From Aphelocoma coerulescens (taxonomy: Eukaryota > Chordata > Aves > Passeriformes > Corvidae), in assembly GCF_041296385.1 (NCBI RefSeq), contig NC_091019.1, positions 8,827,264-8,891,263 of the forward strand: a stretch of 64,000 bases of DNA. Direction: 5' to 3'. The notes under the pieces are model-generated. The model was not told the DNA's origin. It saw nothing but the letters and a program-made list of their open reading frames with translations, and ran no database searches. The position numbers and the translations under genes were made by a program. Position 1 is the first letter of the stretch. Each line of letters opens with the position of its first letter. Below, in pieces: positions 24,351-38,223 of the stretch.

Positions 24351-26725
24351 CTCTGACAGCTACTTATGTGGACTAATTGGTCAGTTGCCATTTCCACTCT
24401 CACAGATTGGTGGCTTGAAAGTGTCACCTGTAACACCCTGGTTTTAAAGCTCTTTTCCAAATAAATACGGGATCATATTTTTAAGGGTATTTTTATTTTT
24501 TGCTGTAGCAAGTTAAAACATTACAGACTGTGACACCTACCTCATGGGAAATGTACTCATGGCTGAAGCCTAACACAGCATTCAGGGCAGCATCACAAGA
24601 GATGATCCGATTCTGAGCCCACACCTTGCAGATGATCCTCAGCATATAGCCAATTCTGTGCATCTTCCACCAGATATGCAGGTCAGGATGAACCTCCTGT
24701 CATGTTTGTTAGCACACACTGAAGAAAGAGACATTGTTTGGCTGCTGGTCCTCTTTCCACTCCTCAGGGAGCACTCTCACTATGAAGACTTAGGCATCAA
24801 CATGATACCGGAACATGAGCAGCTGCTGCTTCTCCATGTCTCTTTCAAGTAGTGAAGGGAAGAATCTACAGCTTCACTTGTTGGCTTTTGGCACTGACTG
24901 TTACTTTACACAAGAATAGTTGGAAGGCTAGGTGAACCAGGAAATTGTTAATAAGAGATAAAATAGTTTTTACACAGTGCACATGCTTCTGATCAGGGTT
25001 GCTAGGACTGTTGCTGCTGCAGAACAAAGCTGCTTTCGTTTTCATTTTTTTTTGGTAGCGTAGGGGCAGCTAATGGCCCCAGCCAAAAGTCAGGACCTCA
25101 CTACATCAAGTATTGTTCTGTAAAATCCTAAGTAAAAATGTTTGCCCTCAAAAGTTTGTATGGGAGACAGACAGTGGAAGAGAGGCAGCAATATCTCTGT
25201 TTGTTATGGCAACTGATGCACCAGGATGTTTGTGCAGGGTCACATAGGAAGTCTGTAGCAAAGCCAGAAACTGAACTTCCATCTTCTGCATGCAATTACA
25301 GCACTAGCACAACAGGCTTTTCCTTGCTTTTAAACATTTTTTGTCTGAATTCTTGCTGGGGGTTTGAAGCCAGTAACGTCAACATGGAAAATAATTCTTA
25401 AACGGAGAAAGCAACTCCATCAGCAATCAGCAGTCCAAAGTTCCAACTACACTTGCAGATCAGGAAAGAGCAGTTGTTCCACCAGTGACTGCAGAGAGGC
25501 ACAACTTAACCTCTATATAAGGCTCCACTTCATATGTTTTAGGAGGCATGTTCCTGAGCCAAGCTTGAAATCAATCCACGAGGCAGACCAGCAAAGCTTG
25601 TTTTGCTGCTGTAGGTATGAACACAGGGCAAGGGGATGCAAATTCAGATCTACTGCTGATGGCAGGAGGAGCTGGACATATCTGAGGATGCAGTTCAACA
25701 TCTCTACTGGTTCCACATTCATTGCTAATATCTTTGTATTGAGGAGCCCTAAATAACGTCTTCAGAAAACATTTGTTTTTTCTCAAAGTGCCATGACAGT
25801 CTCATTCATCGGGGGGTTTGCAGATACAGCATTGTCAGAGCTAATGTCTCTTGACTGATATTGAACTTGTACAGACAAGGTTGCACATTCACAGAACAAG
25901 CACAGCAGCAGAAAAGACAGAGAACAGAAAAGAAAAAGCAACAAAACTGATAGAAGAAGGTACTGTGAAGTTGACAGCCTTAATTTGCTGCACACTATCC
26001 TCAGAAGCTATGGAACATTTAACTTCATTTATCCGCAGGTTGGAATGAGAAGAATTATGGGGGCTGACTAATAGGATGAACCCTAGTATGAGCCATAGAA
26101 AATGTATAGCAAATTCTACTTCAGAAACTTAAGCTGAAGTGTACCTTGCACCATTTTCCGCCACATAGTTACTGCTGCACATCTCTGAAATTCAAAACTT
26201 TCAATTGACACACTGACACCTTTTTAATTTTCCAGAAGTCTGAAAAATTATGGGGAAATTATTTCACATATGGTGAAATACTATTTGTTTTCTGAAACAA
26301 AATTGTTAATGCACATGCAGCTTTGTTGCTGCTGGCTTGGGAACCCAGATTCTTTAACAAAATGGCCTGTCAGAGCTGCTCACTGGCCATTACATGTTTC
26401 TGGACCCCACTGCTCCCTCACTGCTTCAGTTGGGACCCTTGGCGAAGCCCAGGTCATGTCAGCCCAGCTCTTTTCTTCTGGAAATGCACATTCTACGGTC
26501 TGAGGAAGGTGATGGAGAAGCCAGTCAGGTAATGAGAACAAGGCCAGAGCCCATAAGAAATCTGTCTGATGGGCAGTGTTTCACTGGAGTTGTGCTGCCC
26601 TTAATTTCTTCCAAAATCCATCTTATTCCAGCAAGTTAGCAAGCAGGCAGCAGTCCACACTATTGTTTTCTCAACAGTGATTGGGAATAAGTCAAGTGAC
26701 AAAAGGTGTTGATCTGATTTGTTGG
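24351..26725. other. No recognised feature
   Basis: No LTR boundary, LINE tail or exon seen. Open frames are short and lack recognisable domains. Confidence 0.45.
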
Positions 26726-26895
26726 GCTGCTGTGTTGGTTTTGCATGGCCTGGTTTTTGGTAGCAGGGGGGCCACAGAGGTGGCTTCTGTAAGAAGCTGT
26801 TGGAAGCCTCCACCTGTACAGAAGAGCCAATCCCTGATGGATCTGAAGATGGACATGCTACTGGCCAAGGCTGGGCCAATTAGAGATGATGGTAA

Positions 26896-27215
26896 TATTA
26901 CTGTATCCTGCAGCCGTAGGAGAGGAGAGAAGATCCAGCAGGCAGGAATTGTGCAGTAAGATTGCTTTATTTAATTATTTTACAAACTCTTTTATAGACT
27001 TTTTTCTTCATAGTCTAATTAGACAAAGGATCAGCCACCCCCGGGGTGGATTGGCTAGAAATCCTAAACATCCACTGTCAAAATATTTTTCTACTATACC
27101 ATAAACATAGTTCTACAAGGTCGCAGGTGTTCATAGTTTGTAGAGCTTCTGCTAATTTCTTTGTGAGAGAGAAAAGTATCCCACAGACTTAGAAAGAAGC
27201 AACATTGTATCCACA
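26896..27215. repeat. Insertion inside the ERVL LTR
   Basis: About 320 bp that interrupts the ERVL LTR; the interrupted sequence reads GGTAAT before and GGCAAT after it. A plus-strand GCTTTATTTAATT suggests a minus-strand LTR. Boundaries are approximate. Confidence 0.45.
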
Positions 27216-27601
27216 TGGCAATACCTCTGTGATAACAGATTTAAGAAGAAATCAAAACAAAGTGGGGCGTGCGCTGTTTTTTTCCAGCCAGAGAAGAGGA
27301 GGAGGTGAGAACCTGTGAGGGAAACTACATGGGGACACCAAGGTCAGTGAAGAAGGAGGGGGAGGAGGTGCTCCAGGGGCCAGAGCTGAGATTTCTCTGC
27401 AGGCTGTGGTGGTGACCATGGTGAAGCAGCCATGCCTCTGCAGCCCATGGGGATCCACGTGGGATGCAGAGATCCACCCACAGCCCATGGGGGAGGTGCC
27501 CACACTGGAGCAGGTGGATGCTTGGAGGAGGCTGTGATCCAGTGGGAGACCCGGTGGAGAGAGAGGGCCCTGCTTCCAGGCTGGAGCAGCCTGTCCTTGG
27601 A

Positions 27602-28265
27602 TGTGAAAAATGAGGTTCACTCTCCTGTAAGAATTTAAAAGGTTTAATATAAAGACAGTAAGAGACACATAAAATAAAGCAAAGAGGTAACAGCTGGGTG
27701 CCTTGGCGCTCTGCCAAGAGCACACCTGATGCTAGAGGTGAGTCCTTTTTATACCATTTTTACTATCTGTTCTCTATTAATATTAAAACTTTTCCCGGAG
27801 CTGTTCTGCATGGCCACTCCTTGGTTCCACCTTTTTAGAGCATGCGTAATCTTCTGCCTTGCGGTTTTATTTCTTTTGATTCTTGGGGTTGGGCCTGCTA
27901 GGTGTGAGTTGATAGTAGGGTGGATCTCTTCATTCTCCAGACAGTCAGGGCTCATTGTAGCTTTGGGCCTCTTCGTCTCTCCGGGCAGAGCGGTGATAAT
28001 GGCTCTCAGACTCTCCTGGCCGCCCCCATTCTCTGGGCAGAGTAGCCTTTAGGCCCTTTTGTTCCCTGGACAAAGTGTTGATTAGCAGCTTCTTGGGCCT
28101 CATCCTCTGTTCGCTTGGAGGTTATCTTACTTGCTCACACTTCCTAACATTCTTGCTAAAAAGAGAGAAAACTACATCCACACAACAAAAAAGCATTTCT
28201 AACATTATATAATATCTACCTTTATACTTTGTGAGAAGCCAATATTATAATATATGTTTATAACA
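27602..28265 (-). repeat. Solo LTR inserted in the ERVL LTR, 664 bp
   Basis: Starts TGTGAAAAATGAGG and ends TTTATAACA on the plus strand; flanks TTGGA and CTGGA give a 5-bp duplication with one mismatch. A minus-strand ATTAAA near the 3' end suggests minus orientation. Confidence 0.65.
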
Positions 28266-28810
28266 CTGGAGGACTGCACTGCGTAGAAGAGTGACCGATG
28301 CCACAGCAGTTTTGGGAGGACTGTTTGCCTGCGGGAGGGACTCACATTGCAGCAGTTTTGGCAGGACTGCTGCTTCTGAGATCGGAAACACATCGGAGAG
28401 GTTTGCGGAGAACTGTCTGCCCTGGGAGAGACCCCATGGTGCAGCAGGGGAAGGACTCCTCTCCCTGAGCAGCGCAAGAAAATCTCGGGTGACAAACTGA
28501 CCAAAACCCCCATGCCCTGTCCCCTGTGCTGTCAGTGGGAAGGAGGGAGGAGTTGGGGGGAAAAGGTGCTTTAAGGGTTTATTTCACTTCTCATTATCCT
28601 GCTCTGACTCCGTTAGTAATAAATTCACTTTGTACCTCTAAGCTGAGCCTGTTTTGTCCTTGGAGAGTTTTCTTCTCCTGGTCCTTTATCTAAACTCATG
28701 AACCCTTTGTTAATTTTTTTCTCTCCTCTGCCCAGCTGTGGCAGGGGAGGGCAACAGAGTGGCCTTTGTGGGTGCCTGGCAGTTGGCCAGTGTCAAACCA
28801 CAACACCTGC

Positions 28811-30218
28811 ACAGTAGTACACCTTCCAAAAACCCTCAAAAAGCGAATGTGGATTCACTTATTCTCATGGAGGCACTTTTTGAATTTTTATGATGAATTA
28901 AGAAATAAAAATTTTGATGATTAAAATGTGGCAGAAAGATACACGAGCAAAAAAACTGCACTGTATGAAACATCATGCAGAGTTTCCAGCTAGAAATTCA
29001 GATGGAACAGGGGATAACATAGTCAATAATAATCAAAACTACTAAATGGTAAAATAGTGCAGTACTCTGTGGACCTGCAAGATGTTACCTGCAAGGGAAA
29101 GGAAAGGCCATTTGAGAACAAAAAGATATTATTTCTATCTTATTCTCAAGCCTTCCTAACACACCATGTAATTTAGGAAGTTTTACATAAGCCTTTTAAA
29201 CTGTTTCTCTACGGCTAATTTTGACATACCTTTTCCATTAACCTAAGTGGGAAATGCCGGCAAATTAAATAGTCCCCTTGGGCTACATAGGGAATGTTCC
29301 TGCCACTATCACCACTGGCTCAACTCCACCTACCACAAAAGCTGTAGTAGGAGAACTGGATAAAGAAAGTGTCAGTGAACTTGTGTACGTTACAAGCACT
29401 AAATCAGAACGTGCAAGGTTCTGCTGCTCAAGGCTAGAGAACCCAGGGGTAAGATGTTGTTATTCAGAACCTGATGTACCACTTGTACTTCCAGCATGGA
29501 TACCTGGAGGTTAGCAAGCCTTGGAAATACAAAAGATGTTATGGAGCAAAGCAATGGGCAGCAGGAGAGGTACCCAGGCAGTGTTCCCTGCATCCCCTTA
29601 GTTCATAACATTAGGGCCAATATCAGACTGTACAGTATGTACTCACAGTTCTGCGCCACTCATGACTTGGAAATAAAAAGTGAGACTTTTTTGACTTGTC
29701 AGCCCAATTTTTCACCATTATTTAACCAATTTGCACACAGTAACTGTTGAGTCAGTTGTTATTATTATGAGTCACAGGTTGATATGTTCACCAGTACAAA
29801 CAGTGACACTGAAGGAAACAGCCTCACTCATGCTGTAAGGCACTGACATCCAACATGAGAATGCAAAGGAAAACTGTTCCTAAACCTCAAGGGTTAAAAT
29901 GGAAGAAAACAAACCCATGATTTTTCACTAAGTATGAGACACTTCTTGACTATAACTGTTTCTGATAATAGTAATCAGTTAAGTGACTGGTTTAAAATCA
30001 AGAATTTGCTATAGTAATAGTAAGATTTTTTTATACTGAGCTGTATTACTAATGAGTGTTAAAAAAATTACACTTTACCTTTTCACAGTTGCAGAACTAC
30101 CATAAGAACTGAGAAAAGCCTTTTTAAAGCATGAACTTCTGAAACTATTTGTTTCCAAGTTAGAAAAACCAGCTGAACAGCTGTAGATATAGGACATGAT
30201 CTACTTTGGAGTAAGCAT
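28811..30218. other. No recognised feature
   Basis: No supportable repeat or gene. Confidence 0.45.
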
Positions 30219-30219
30219 A

Positions 30220-30640
30220 AAATCATAGTCATAGAATAGCCTGGGTTGGAAGGGAACCATAAAGATCATCTAGTTCCAACCCCCCTGGCATGTACAGGGA
30301 TACCTTTCACTAGACTAGGCTGCTCAGAGCGCTGTCCAACCTGACCTTGACCCCTTCTGCAGATAGGACAGCCTCAGCTTCTCTAGGCAACCTGGTCCAG
30401 TGTCTCACCACCCCCTGAATAAAGAATTTCTTCCATATATCTAATCTAAACCTACCCTCTTTCAGTTTGAATCCATTCACCCTTGTTCTGTCACTACATG
30501 CTCTTTTAAAACATCCCATCTTACTTGCAGGCTCCCTTCAGGTACTGGGAAGCTGCAATTAGGTCACCCCAAAGCCTTCTACTATACACCCTTAAAAAAA
30601 AAAATTCTCTCAGCCTTTCAATTAGGCTCTAAAACCAGGG
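30220..30640 (-). repeat. CR1 LINE 3' fragment
   Basis: Plus strand begins with ATCATAGTCATAGAATAG, the CR1 octamer end, then CCTGGGTTGGAAGGG and TTCTTCCATATATCTAATC typical of the CR1 3' region. A minus-strand frame (30519-30310) still shows CR1-like LDIWKKFFIQGVVRHW. Confidence 0.9.
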
Positions 30641-33600
30641 ATTTCACCGGAGTAATAAGGGAGATTAGGTTTTGATCCCATGTCCCTTATGTTAATTTGT
30701 CACCCCATATTCTCTGCCAGCAAACAATTACTGGCCTGTTCCTAGAAGGCTGACAGAAGGAAACTTCATGCCTAGGAAAGATAAACAAAGTATATTGCTT
30801 CCTGTTTACGCTGAACATGAGCTTTTTATAATTATCCCACCAATTAGGTTTAACTGGGCAATTATCCTGGCAAACAATGGCACATTGATGACAGCCAAAC
30901 AAAGGCATCTCAGATCAGCTCCTTCACCAGGCCACTGCAGCAGAGCCCCTCTGAATTGCCTCACTCCTGGCTGCCATCCCAGCAACATTGACCCTCCAAC
31001 AAGAGCTGCACAGTCATAGGGAGAGCAGCAAGGGAAACAGTTTTCCTAACCTGTCAGCGTTTAAGAACTCAAACATTTTTCCTTACTACAAAAGGAGTTG
31101 AAAATTTGGAGGGAAGAGTGTACACAGACTGAGTGTATACAGCAGAACAGCTTGGCTGGGAAGAACAGTTTTGCTTTCTATCCTTTTGAAATGTTTCCAT
31201 TAGATTTTCACTTCCTTCATCCAAGTGAAAGCAGCATTTCAGTAGTGGAATGGAAAAAAGAGAAAGTATAAGATTTGGAATGTCAAAGGACTTTTTTTTT
31301 TTCTTAACCCCAAACCCCTGTAGCCGGAGCCTCATCTAGCTGGATCCTTCTTGGCAACAATTCCATTTCAGTGAATTTACTCATTTTGTCAGAAAAATTC
31401 TGAACAGACAAAATACCAAAGAAGCAAGATGTCTTAGAAAACGTATATCATTAGCATTGTAAACATCAATTGTCACACATCCGAACTCCTGCAAGTATGA
31501 TAAATCCACCTTACCAAATTCTTTAATCAAATTTTAATTTGAATTAGAGTAAAAGTGACAAAAGAGGTGAATTTTGTGAAAAAGATGGACAAATCTCAGC
31601 TCTTTATATTTTCGTGTGTATTTAAACAAAATTAGTTGTACCAAAAGAGTAAGTAAGTTCAGAACACACCTTTCCTATAGCATGAGCAACAAGTAGCCAA
31701 GGAGGCGTAGGAGACAGTGGAAAGGGATTCTCCCTATAGTCTTATTCTGTAGCTTCTCACTAAATATTTCAGTCTTGCATTGACCTTCAAGTGCATCCCT
31801 GTGAGATACAAACCAAAACTAACCACAAGTGTTGGGACTTCAGCATCAAACTTGTGTTGAGTCTTTTATTTGCGGAGTCTGAAAAGTTTAATTAAATCCT
31901 ATCACATTCACCAGTGTTTCAGGCCTCCACATCCACAGTGCCTTGCACAACTGCATGTTCTCTGCATTGATGTGTATATAACACTATTCTTTATGACTTG
32001 CAAGAGTTCAGCACTCATTGCCTCAGGTCTCCCTTGCCTTCTAATATTTCTACATCAGCAGCCAGAGTTTCTACCAATCCACAGCTACACAAAATGTACT
32101 TCTTTCATTCCGGCATTTCATTCTATTTTCAAAAACATTTTTAGGAATGAGTCCAAGGTAAATAAATTTTCTCAAGTATTGAGCAGTTTATGATTTTGAA
32201 AATCTTACCACATCATTTAGATGGCCATCTACAAGCCCCTGAGCAAATTTTCAGTACTGTGACAACAAATGAGACACACACTCCTTTCAGCACCACCAGT
32301 ATTTGATCGTTTAAACAGCCACATACATTTTGAAATTAAGTCCTTGAAATTTTTACTCTATCCTCAGGCACTCTTTAAACAAAGGGTGCCTACATTTACT
32401 GAGTGAAAAGATGTTAGGAAAAACTTCTTACAGTGAAAGCCATAGAAACAAGAAAAACACCCGCTTAAATTTTGAGCCACAGCTGGAGCTCAAAGGGTCA
32501 GCATCTTCACCAGAAGGGAATCCCTCTTCCATGCCTTGTATTATTTATCAAACTAATTACTGGATTTCACTTAAACAAGAACACCATTTATCCACTTTTG
32601 GTTTTGTTTGCTTCTACAATTCGGGTAGTTTACCAACAGCTGGTCTAAGTAAGAAAGTTACTAAGGGCTACTGTGACCCTAAGTGCCTCTATTTTCTTTG
32701 TGGCTCTTTTACCCAATGACCACACCAAGCTCTGCTCTTTTCATTACTTGGAGACACTATATTTAGATTAAACAATCCCAGTCCTTGGAACAAGATGCTT
32801 TGCTCCTTTCAATTACTCCAGTCTAAAAGCAATTGCTGTCCTCAGCCTTTGTAAACTTTACAACTTGTTGGACTTTTCTTGAAATGCGTCTGTTCTTAAA
32901 AGCCAAACCCATGGAAAAATAACTGAAACCAAATGCCATGTGATCAGGCAACCATAACATACAAGAGCCTGAAAATAACAGGAGAGATACTGTGGCAGTC
33001 TGACCTTCTGAACCGTGCCTATGGGTTGAAGCAAAACAGCTCATAATCACATCTTAAATGGTGCACACAGCTAGTTTATTTGCAGGTCAGAAGAACCCAG
33101 TTTACAGAGCCGTGATTTTAAAACTTCATGGACTTGCTTCAGATGCCAGAAATTACTTCATATTTGGAACAAGCTTAAACAAGGTCACAGATGAACTTTA
33201 TTAGCTTATATGGTCAAAACCAGTTAAGCAGGCAGTTTCAATGGCTGCAGACATTCCCTCTGTCTCTTACCATGTTTCCACCTCAAAAAGGAAGGTGCAT
33301 GAGTGGATTTTCTATTCTAAACCCCTATGAAATATGGAGTTACTCAGGCTGACCTGAAACTAGCAGTTCAAAAATTTTTATTTAAAGTGTACTGGCAACA
33401 CAGCTTCAACAGGAGGTTTCTTATAGAGGTGTTATCAGCTTGTTCAGATCTGCCCCAGCCCTTAACTCAAGTAATAATGTCTATCAGTTACACTCTGATC
33501 ATCCCTGTAGAAACTGAGCACTTGTAATCCTACTAACCAAATACACAGATTATGTTGCTGCTGACAAAGATATCGGAGCCCTTCATTTAGATCCATATAT

Positions 33601-34638
33601 GCAGAGAATTATGCCACCAGTATACTTACTAACAAGAAATAGTAATTTTTGTGAAGATAAAGACCCCACGATAGGTCAATAAACTGTAACTTCAGGCAAC
33701 AAAGCTTTTGCAGTCCCTTGGATAACTATCCAAGTTACATGTACAGCAGTCAGTCAGGATGTTCAGTAGCTGTTATGGCTATGAGCTGAGCTAAAACTCT
33801 ACAGACTATTAGTATAAATGCTACCCACAATCCAACCTAAATACTTGAGATGGCCAGACACTAAATCAAACTACAGACATGCCACCTACGCTCCAAAAAA
33901 TGTATATTCAGGTTTGCTCAGGAATTAATAGAGGAGTTTCCTGGGAAAGATTTTTAACAGGATGTGCAACTGTGACACCAGGAAAGGAAAAAACAGGGGA
34001 GGAAAATCCTGATCCCCTTCTAGCTGAAAGTTCTTCTATAGCTGGCAGCAACTCAGACAAGATTTTCTTTATGAACAGACATTTACTTCATTAAAAAGTT
34101 TCTTTGGAATAAAGAGAGAAGCATTACAAGAACTATGCAAGACAGTTTTCTCTCACTCCTTCTAGGAGTACAGACATACTTGCATGCCCTTCCTTATAGG
34201 ACTTCTGCAGCAGAAGCTACCAAAGATCTTGGCAGAGATGGCCAAATCAATAGGTAAAAAATACCAAAACTGTGCAATTTGCCATTCTCTACTGGATAAG
34301 TAGTTATCTGAAATAGGCAGTTTCCTGAAGAAAAAACAGTTTTTAAAATATAGTGAGATGTGGCAGCCAGAGAGAAAAGAACAGTAAAATGTCAAACATG
34401 AAAATAAAGGAAATTCTTGTACTCAGATAGGATACAATGGCCAGAGGATGAACTGTTAAAACAGTTGATTTTGGCACGGATCATACTTCACTGTACTACT
34501 TCCTTCAGGTGAACTTCTGCCAGAAATACTGCTGGCCAGAATCCAAACTTTCATCTGACCAGACTCACTGAGCACCAGCAGAAACCATTCAAACCGAGAT
34601 GGAAAGAAGTAAATTAAAAATATGAACCACCACTTCTT
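30641..34638. other. No recognised feature
   Basis: About 4 kb of AT-rich, apparently unique sequence without gene or repeat signatures. Confidence 0.45.
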
Positions 34639-34644
34639 CCAGGC

Positions 34645-34931
34645 TGTTGCAGTGGGGATTACTGTAACACGACTATATCAAACCAGGAGTCCCGTGGAAA
34701 AGAAATATATATGGACGGATTCTTGCTAGATGTTTCAGAGATGTTTATTTCCCCAGCCGCATGGCCGGGCTCTGCCGAGGAACTGTTACAGTCAGAACCC
34801 GAGGGTCCTTTGCCTGCGCAGGAAACACAAACCAACCCATGGGGAACGAGGCTGACCAGGGGCAGGGAAACCCCGTGTGTCTGTGCCCTCAGGGCTCCCA
34901 GGGCTACATGGCGGGGGGAGGGACCCCGACA
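34645..34931 (-). repeat. Solo LTR (family of the Y-box-carrying provirus), 287 bp
   Basis: Starts TGTTGCAGTGGGGATTACTG and ends ACCCCGACA with a perfect 6-bp duplication CCAGGC (34639-34644 and 34932-34937). Same length as the copy at 20055. Confidence 0.93.
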
Positions 34932-35717
34932 CCAGGCCTCACAAAACAGAATCACATAAAGATATACTTTCTTTGTAGGATCTTATTTAAAATCCATGGA
35001 AGTCAGTAAAGTGGATGTTTCTAACTGTAAACAGGGATATGTCTGTATATTTTGTTTGGGGTTTTATTATCATCCATCTCTGTTGGTTACAACCATAAGA
35101 GAGAAGGTGAACGCACAGAACTAAGAGTGGTTCACACAACAAGGCATAGGGCTGACCCCAGATGCATTCAGCTTGTACCAATACACTGTTCCACCATCCT
35201 GTACTGTATCTTCTGTTGGCATCATTCATAATGTTCTCATTACAACACTGCAAAATGTTATTTCAAAGAAGTGTCACTCTGTAGGCAGGAAAAAAGAACA
35301 GCTGCTGCAGTCTTTCTTCTAAAGTCTTCTAAAGTATTAAATCATAATGAAAAGTTCAATAATTTAATATGATCAGGACAGAAATCCTTCAGGTCTAACA
35401 TCTACCCACTCCTATGACATGAAGGATGATCCTGATCTTTCAAAAAAATCTCTCTTCATCTGCTTCCTCTCTCACCCTATCAAACCACCAGGTTATTCAC
35501 AAACACCTGTATAAACTGGAAGAGGAAACTGAACCAATACCAGCATCCTCAGCTTCAAAAATTATGTTGCTCCCTTGTGTTGTATCACTTACTCCCTTTT
35601 GAATCCTGATGAAGTACAAAACATAACAACATGCACAAGCTTTGCTTAGCCTCAGTTTTTAACATTCAGGTTTGATTCAGAGCTTGAGCTAAGGAGCCTT
35701 ACTTCAGAACACTGAAT

Positions 35718-35830
35718 TTTAGAATTCTCAAGGTTGGAAAAGTCCTTTAAGGTCAAGTCCAACTGTCAACCTACCACCACCACTATAACCTCTAACCCTC
35801 TCAGCCACATCATCCAGGAATTTTTACCTA
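35718..35830 (-). repeat. Short CR1 fragment
   Basis: TTAGAATTCTCAAGGTTGGAAAAG followed by a degraded version of the CR1 3' end. Confidence 0.65.
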
Positions 35831-36509
35831 CACAAGATTTTAAATGCCGTCATTTATGATTTCAACAAAATATTTTAACTCCTCTGTATACTGTGCCCTC
35901 TTTCTAAAAATAGTCTGAGTTTCTTGTCTTAAAAATTGGTCTGGCTTCAGACACTGAAAAAGGATGATTCAGAAAATTTTTCCTCCATTCATTTGATACT
36001 TTGACAAATGCTAGAGAGCAACAAATAGTAGTGCTACTCTTCATAATAATTCTGATTATAGTAAAAATTAACAAAAATGCACATCAGTCACACAATGACT
36101 CTATTTACAAACAAAATATGATACCTTTATATGTGTTTAGTGACATCCTATCCTGGACAAAATGATTCAGGGAAGGAAAAATCACTCAGGCTTAGCCTTG
36201 TCAAGAAACGTACTGAAAAATGTCACAGTTATGCTTTTTCCTAAAAGATACAGCACTCCTCAGATCAGAACTGCATGATACTGTGTCAACATTTAGCTTT
36301 GTCAACTGCATTTGAAGACAACTTGGTGCTTGCAGAAACTATCTTGGAATAATACTGGCTTATAAACTCAACAGTATCTCAGTCCTCCCCTTTTATAGCT
36401 GGCTTTCTCTTGCCTTGTTAGCGTGCTTGGTTTCTGTGCATTAGCAGAACTGTCTGGTTGTTCAGACCCAAATCACCTGAATGAGGCTTTTTCTCCCTGT
36501 ATCATCCTA

Positions 36510-36800
36510 ACTACAATCCTAAAATGGTTTGAATTGGAAGAGTCTTGTTCCAATTTCTCTGCCAGGGGCAGGAACACCTTCCACTAGACCAGGTTGCTCA
36601 GAGCCCCATCCAACCCGGCCTGGGACACTTCCAGGGACAGGGCATCCACAGATTCTCTGGGCAACCTGGTCCAGTGCCTCATCACCCTCTGAGTAAAGAA
36701 TTTCTTCCTAATATCAAATCTATATCTATCACCTTTCATTTTAAAGCCATTCTCGCTTGCTCTCTCCCTATATGTCCTTGTAAAAAGTCTGTAGGAAAAA
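36510..36800 (-). repeat. CR1 LINE 3' fragment
   Basis: TGGTTTGAATTGGAAGAG, ACCAGGTTGCTCAGAGCC and TTTCTTCCTAATATCAAATC are CR1 3' motifs in the order expected for a minus-strand copy. Confidence 0.85.
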
Positions 36801-37791
36801 TTATCTTGTCAAGAATGGGGACAAGTGGGAACCTGCAGCTCAGAAGTCCATTGCAGAGGTATGGTTCCCCTAAAATGCTAAATGTCAGAGCAGACTCCTG
36901 AAATCTTTTATATGAATCTCTCTTTTGCTGAGGTACTTCAATCTCAGCAATCCTGCATGTTGTCTTCCTACAGATATCAGATATAAAATGTGCTGACAGC
37001 ACAGATGTCAGAGACAACATATCTTCCTTTCACTCTCATCATTTATCTTTTTAGTAATAACAAGTTATTTTTATGGATTTTTGTACCTAGTTCGTGCTAG
37101 AAAACAGACTGAAATAAGCACAAAGGCAAGCCACAAGAAATGCTGTGGGCTGGCAGCATCCCAACAATTTGGGGAGCACAATAAAGGGCTGTCTGTTTGT
37201 AGATTCCTCCTGCTTGTTCTGTCAAGTAAACAAGAACCCAAAGAATATTTTTAAAATGTTTGTCCATTAACTTGGGTTTCCAGAGCTTTGCCACCATTGA
37301 ACTCTTCCAGGAAGTGACAAGATATATATTCACATACACAGTATACATATGCATACAAGGTGTAGCTGTGTTAGCATGGGATGTCGCAGAGCATCAGCTA
37401 ACCTTAAAATGCTGAATGGTGTAAGAGTCTGCTGCCCTCTGGTCCCTGAATGTGCATGCCAAAGGTTAGGTAATCAACTCTACAGCATTGTTTTAATTCT
37501 TAGAGCTAGAAGGCATCCCTCCAAGTGATGCCAAGACAAGGATTAACGTCTTAAAACCAGGATTTTTAGAGACAAGTTTAGGAGAAAATTCCAGAAAAAC
37601 TCTGGAATGAATGAATAAATGGTGAATAAATGCTAGATATTGAATTGTCAGACCTTTGATGCCATGAAGATTTTTGCCTTTTCTTTTATACCCATGTTAT
37701 GCTTTTTTTACAACTTCTGCATTCCTAGTGCTTTTTGCCTACATTCTTGGACTTGTTTGTCAAGCTGAGAGATTAAACATTTTAGAAGCTT

Positions 37792-38120
37792 TGTAGCTAG
37801 GGATCAGTGCACCCCAGACCCCAAGGAACTCTCCAGAACACATTCTGTAAACTAAGATAGAACCATCCGGGTGAAGGTTCCTTGGGGAGGGGGGCTCACT
37901 TGAGCCTCTCATTGGGGAATCTTTGATAGATATGCTAATTAGTAAAACCTATAATGTTGTACCAGATCTTTTTGGGTGGGCAATTTTGCGGGATGCATTT
38001 CGGTGCATTTGACCTGGACGTGTGCACCTAAGGATCCTTAAAATAAATACCAAGGTAAAATCCCTTTCCCCCTTCTAACCATGTATGACTCTTGATTTTA
38101 AGACCAGGAAAAGGCATCGT
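37792..38120 (+). repeat. Probable LTR
   Basis: Starts TGTAGCTAGGGATC; AAAATAAATACC near 38040 can serve as a poly(A) signal. No duplication found and the 3' end is uncertain. Confidence 0.5.
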
Positions 38121-38223
38121 CTTACCCCCCACATACACATGCACCCACACTGGAAAAGAACCCCAAAATGCCAGGGAAAGTGGCAAGATGGTGGGGAGAA
38201 AGAAAATGGCACCAGCTCTGGTC

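Larger units (their letters stand above)
26731..28805 (+). repeat. ERVL LTR split by two later insertions
   Basis: The 5' piece opens TGTGTTGGTTTTGCATGGCC (26731). The middle (about 27216-27601) holds the GGAGCAGGTGGATGC-type repeats of avian ERVL LTRs. The 3' piece (28266-28805) ends GTCAAACCACAACA. Flanks GCTGC and CCTGC are a 5-bp duplication with one mismatch. Removing about 26896-27215 and 27602-28265 leaves one colinear LTR. Confidence 0.8.
34938..37790. other. Mostly unannotatable, with two CR1 scraps
   Basis: Apart from the CR1 fragments at 35718 and 36510 I see no feature. Confidence 0.45.

Noticed and set aside
27252..27725. 157-codon minus frame as a gene
   Set aside because: It runs antisense across the ERVL LTR and into the LTR inserted in it, so it is a repeat-derived chance frame.
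30310..30519. 69-codon minus frame as a small gene
   Set aside because: It is a degraded CR1 C-terminal segment.
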